A stretch of DNA of 6,906 nucleotides from an uncultured archaeon (GTDB lineage: Archaea; Thermoproteota; Nitrososphaeria; Nitrososphaerales; Nitrosopumilaceae), in the NCBI GenBank assembly GCA_937896495.1, contig CALBNQ010000079.1:1-6906 (forward strand). The letters are read 5' to 3'. The notes beneath the pieces are model-generated. The model was not told the DNA's origin. It searched no databases and saw nothing but the letters and a program-made list of their open reading frames with translations. A program made the translations under genes and the position numbers. The stretch's first letter is position 1. The number at the start of each line of letters is the position of its first letter. Shown piece after piece: positions 6,692-6,906 of this stretch.

Positions 6692-6723
6692 CTCAAAATT
6701 ACCCCTTTATTTCCACTCCAGGC
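6692..6723 (-). repeat. Origin recognition box 2 (strong)
   Basis: The core at 6702-6723 reads CCCCTTTATTTCC then ACTCCAGGC, differing from box 1 at one base and closer to the canonical archaeal consensus (reverse complement CTGGAGTGGAAATAAAGGGG). It is in the same orientation as box 1, with start-to-start spacing of 61 bp. The flanking CTCA (6692-6695) is conserved. Confidence 0.9.
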
Positions 6724-6805
6724 ACAACTATCTTATGTTTAAGGGGGGTAGATTAGAAATTAAGTGTTAATAACAGAAAATATGTTAGGTATGGGCTAGG
6801 CAGTC

Positions 6806-6862
6806 AATGTTAACAAACTATAATGTTAACAAAACTGATCAGATCAATTCAACCGTTAACAT
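6806..6862. repeat. TGTTAACA-type palindrome cluster in the origin
   Basis: AATGTTAACAAA occurs twice as a 12-bp direct repeat (6806-6817 and 6822-6833, 16 bp apart), followed by CGTTAACAT at 6854-6862. Each contains the GTTAAC palindrome, also present at 6588-6593. Additional half-sites occur at 6598-6603, 6637-6641, 6663-6667, 6676-6688 and 6765-6775. Four full sites in about 0.5 kb contrast with two found by eye in the other 6.4 kb (3719 and 5871). The binding protein is unknown. Confidence 0.6.
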
Positions 6863-6878
6863 TAGATCTGTTAGATCT
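6835..6878. repeat. GATC-containing repeats at the right side of the origin
   Basis: CTGATCAG (6835-6842) is a palindrome that overlaps a second GATC, and TTAGATCT is repeated at 6862-6869 and 6871-6878, 9 bp apart. This gives four GATC sites in 41 bp (6837, 6842, 6865, 6874), while the rest of the window has about 17 in total. The role is unknown: a protein site, methylation sites or promoter elements for a following gene are all possible. Confidence 0.5.
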
Positions 6879-6883
6879 CAAAG

Positions 6884-6906
6884 ATGACAAAAAAACGTAT
6901 ACGAAT
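6884..6906 (+). CDS. Possible start of a gene running out of the window
   Basis: An ATG at 6884 opens a frame reading MTKKRIR up to the last base, directly after the origin repeats. The basic start is plausible for a real protein, but only seven codons are visible. There is no Shine-Dalgarno and no TATA box at the leaderless distance; CTATAATG at 6818-6825 could serve with a leader of about 35 bases. Product cannot be assigned. Confidence 0.3.

Larger units (their letters stand above)
6392..6883. other. Candidate chromosomal replication origin (oriC) region
   Basis: About 490 bp without a credible gene, next to orc1. From left to right it holds the orc1 promoter and leader (6392-6445), a 60-bp tract of about 92% AT (6481-6540), a degenerate origin recognition box on the plus strand (6541-6563), a 63-bp AT-rich interval (6566-6628), two strong boxes on the minus strand (6631-6662 and 6692-6723), a G6 tract (6743-6748), and a cluster of TGTTAACA palindromes and GATC-containing repeats (6806-6878). 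Boxes facing each other across an AT-rich interval, beside the initiator gene, match the plan of studied archaeal origins such as those of Sulfolobus, Aeropyrum and Pyrococcus. Origin activity itself is inferred. Confidence 0.85.

Noticed and set aside
6543..6770. 75-codon open frame on the plus strand beginning at GTG
   Set aside because: It runs through all three origin recognition boxes and the AT-rich interval, has low-complexity composition, no promoter or Shine-Dalgarno at a fitting distance, and no family resemblance.

Overview
The window looks like a chromosomal segment from an ammonia-oxidising archaeon of the Nitrosopumilus type (Nitrososphaerota, formerly Thaumarchaeota). This rests on a low-GC genome style, a group II chaperonin with a GGM tail, an archaeal D-family polymerase small subunit, an Orc1/Cdc6 initiator, TATA boxes placed for leaderless transcripts, and a gene order I associate with the origin region of Nitrosopumilus. 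The group is a firm inference; the genus is a guess. No mobile elements, CRISPR arrays, tRNAs or rRNAs were seen.

Layout. 4-1716 (-) encodes a thermosome subunit. It is divergent from 1821-3143 (+), serine hydroxymethyltransferase (glyA), and the two share a 104-bp promoter region with back-to-back TATA boxes around a short inverted repeat. glyA converges, with a 7-bp gap, on 3151-3687 (-), a four-helix membrane protein of the SpoIIM/DUF95 type. That gene is divergent from the PolD small subunit (3767-5212, +; an ATG at 3752 is the alternative start), and a TTAAC-A-GTTAA palindrome lies midway between their TATA boxes. polD converges on and overlaps by 24 bp orc1/cdc6 (5189-6391, -). From 6392 to about 6883 there is no credible gene. 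A possible new gene starts at 6884 and leaves the window.

The 6392-6883 region is the most notable part: a well-formed candidate replication origin. It holds two near-identical 22-bp origin recognition boxes (6641-6662, 6702-6723) reading on the minus strand, and a degenerate third box (6541-6563) in the opposite orientation. Between them is a 63-bp AT-rich stretch, framed by TGAGGT/ACCTCA, that is a good candidate for the unwinding element. A second tract of about 92% AT lies on the orc1 side. To the right is a cluster of TGTTAACA palindromes and TTAGATCT repeats that do not match the canonical box.

How it fits together: initiator gene, replicative polymerase subunit and origin are adjacent, an arrangement also known from Pyrococcus. 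The GTTAA/TTAAC half-sites enriched at the origin recur as a palindrome in the polD/SpoIIM promoter region, suggesting (inference only) a shared DNA-binding factor. Three genes (thermosome, glyA, polD) have TATA-to-ATG spacings of about 25-27 bp, expected for leaderless mRNAs, and the SpoIIM-like gene has a shorter 23-24 bp spacing. orc1 alone has a short leader with a clear Shine-Dalgarno sequence.
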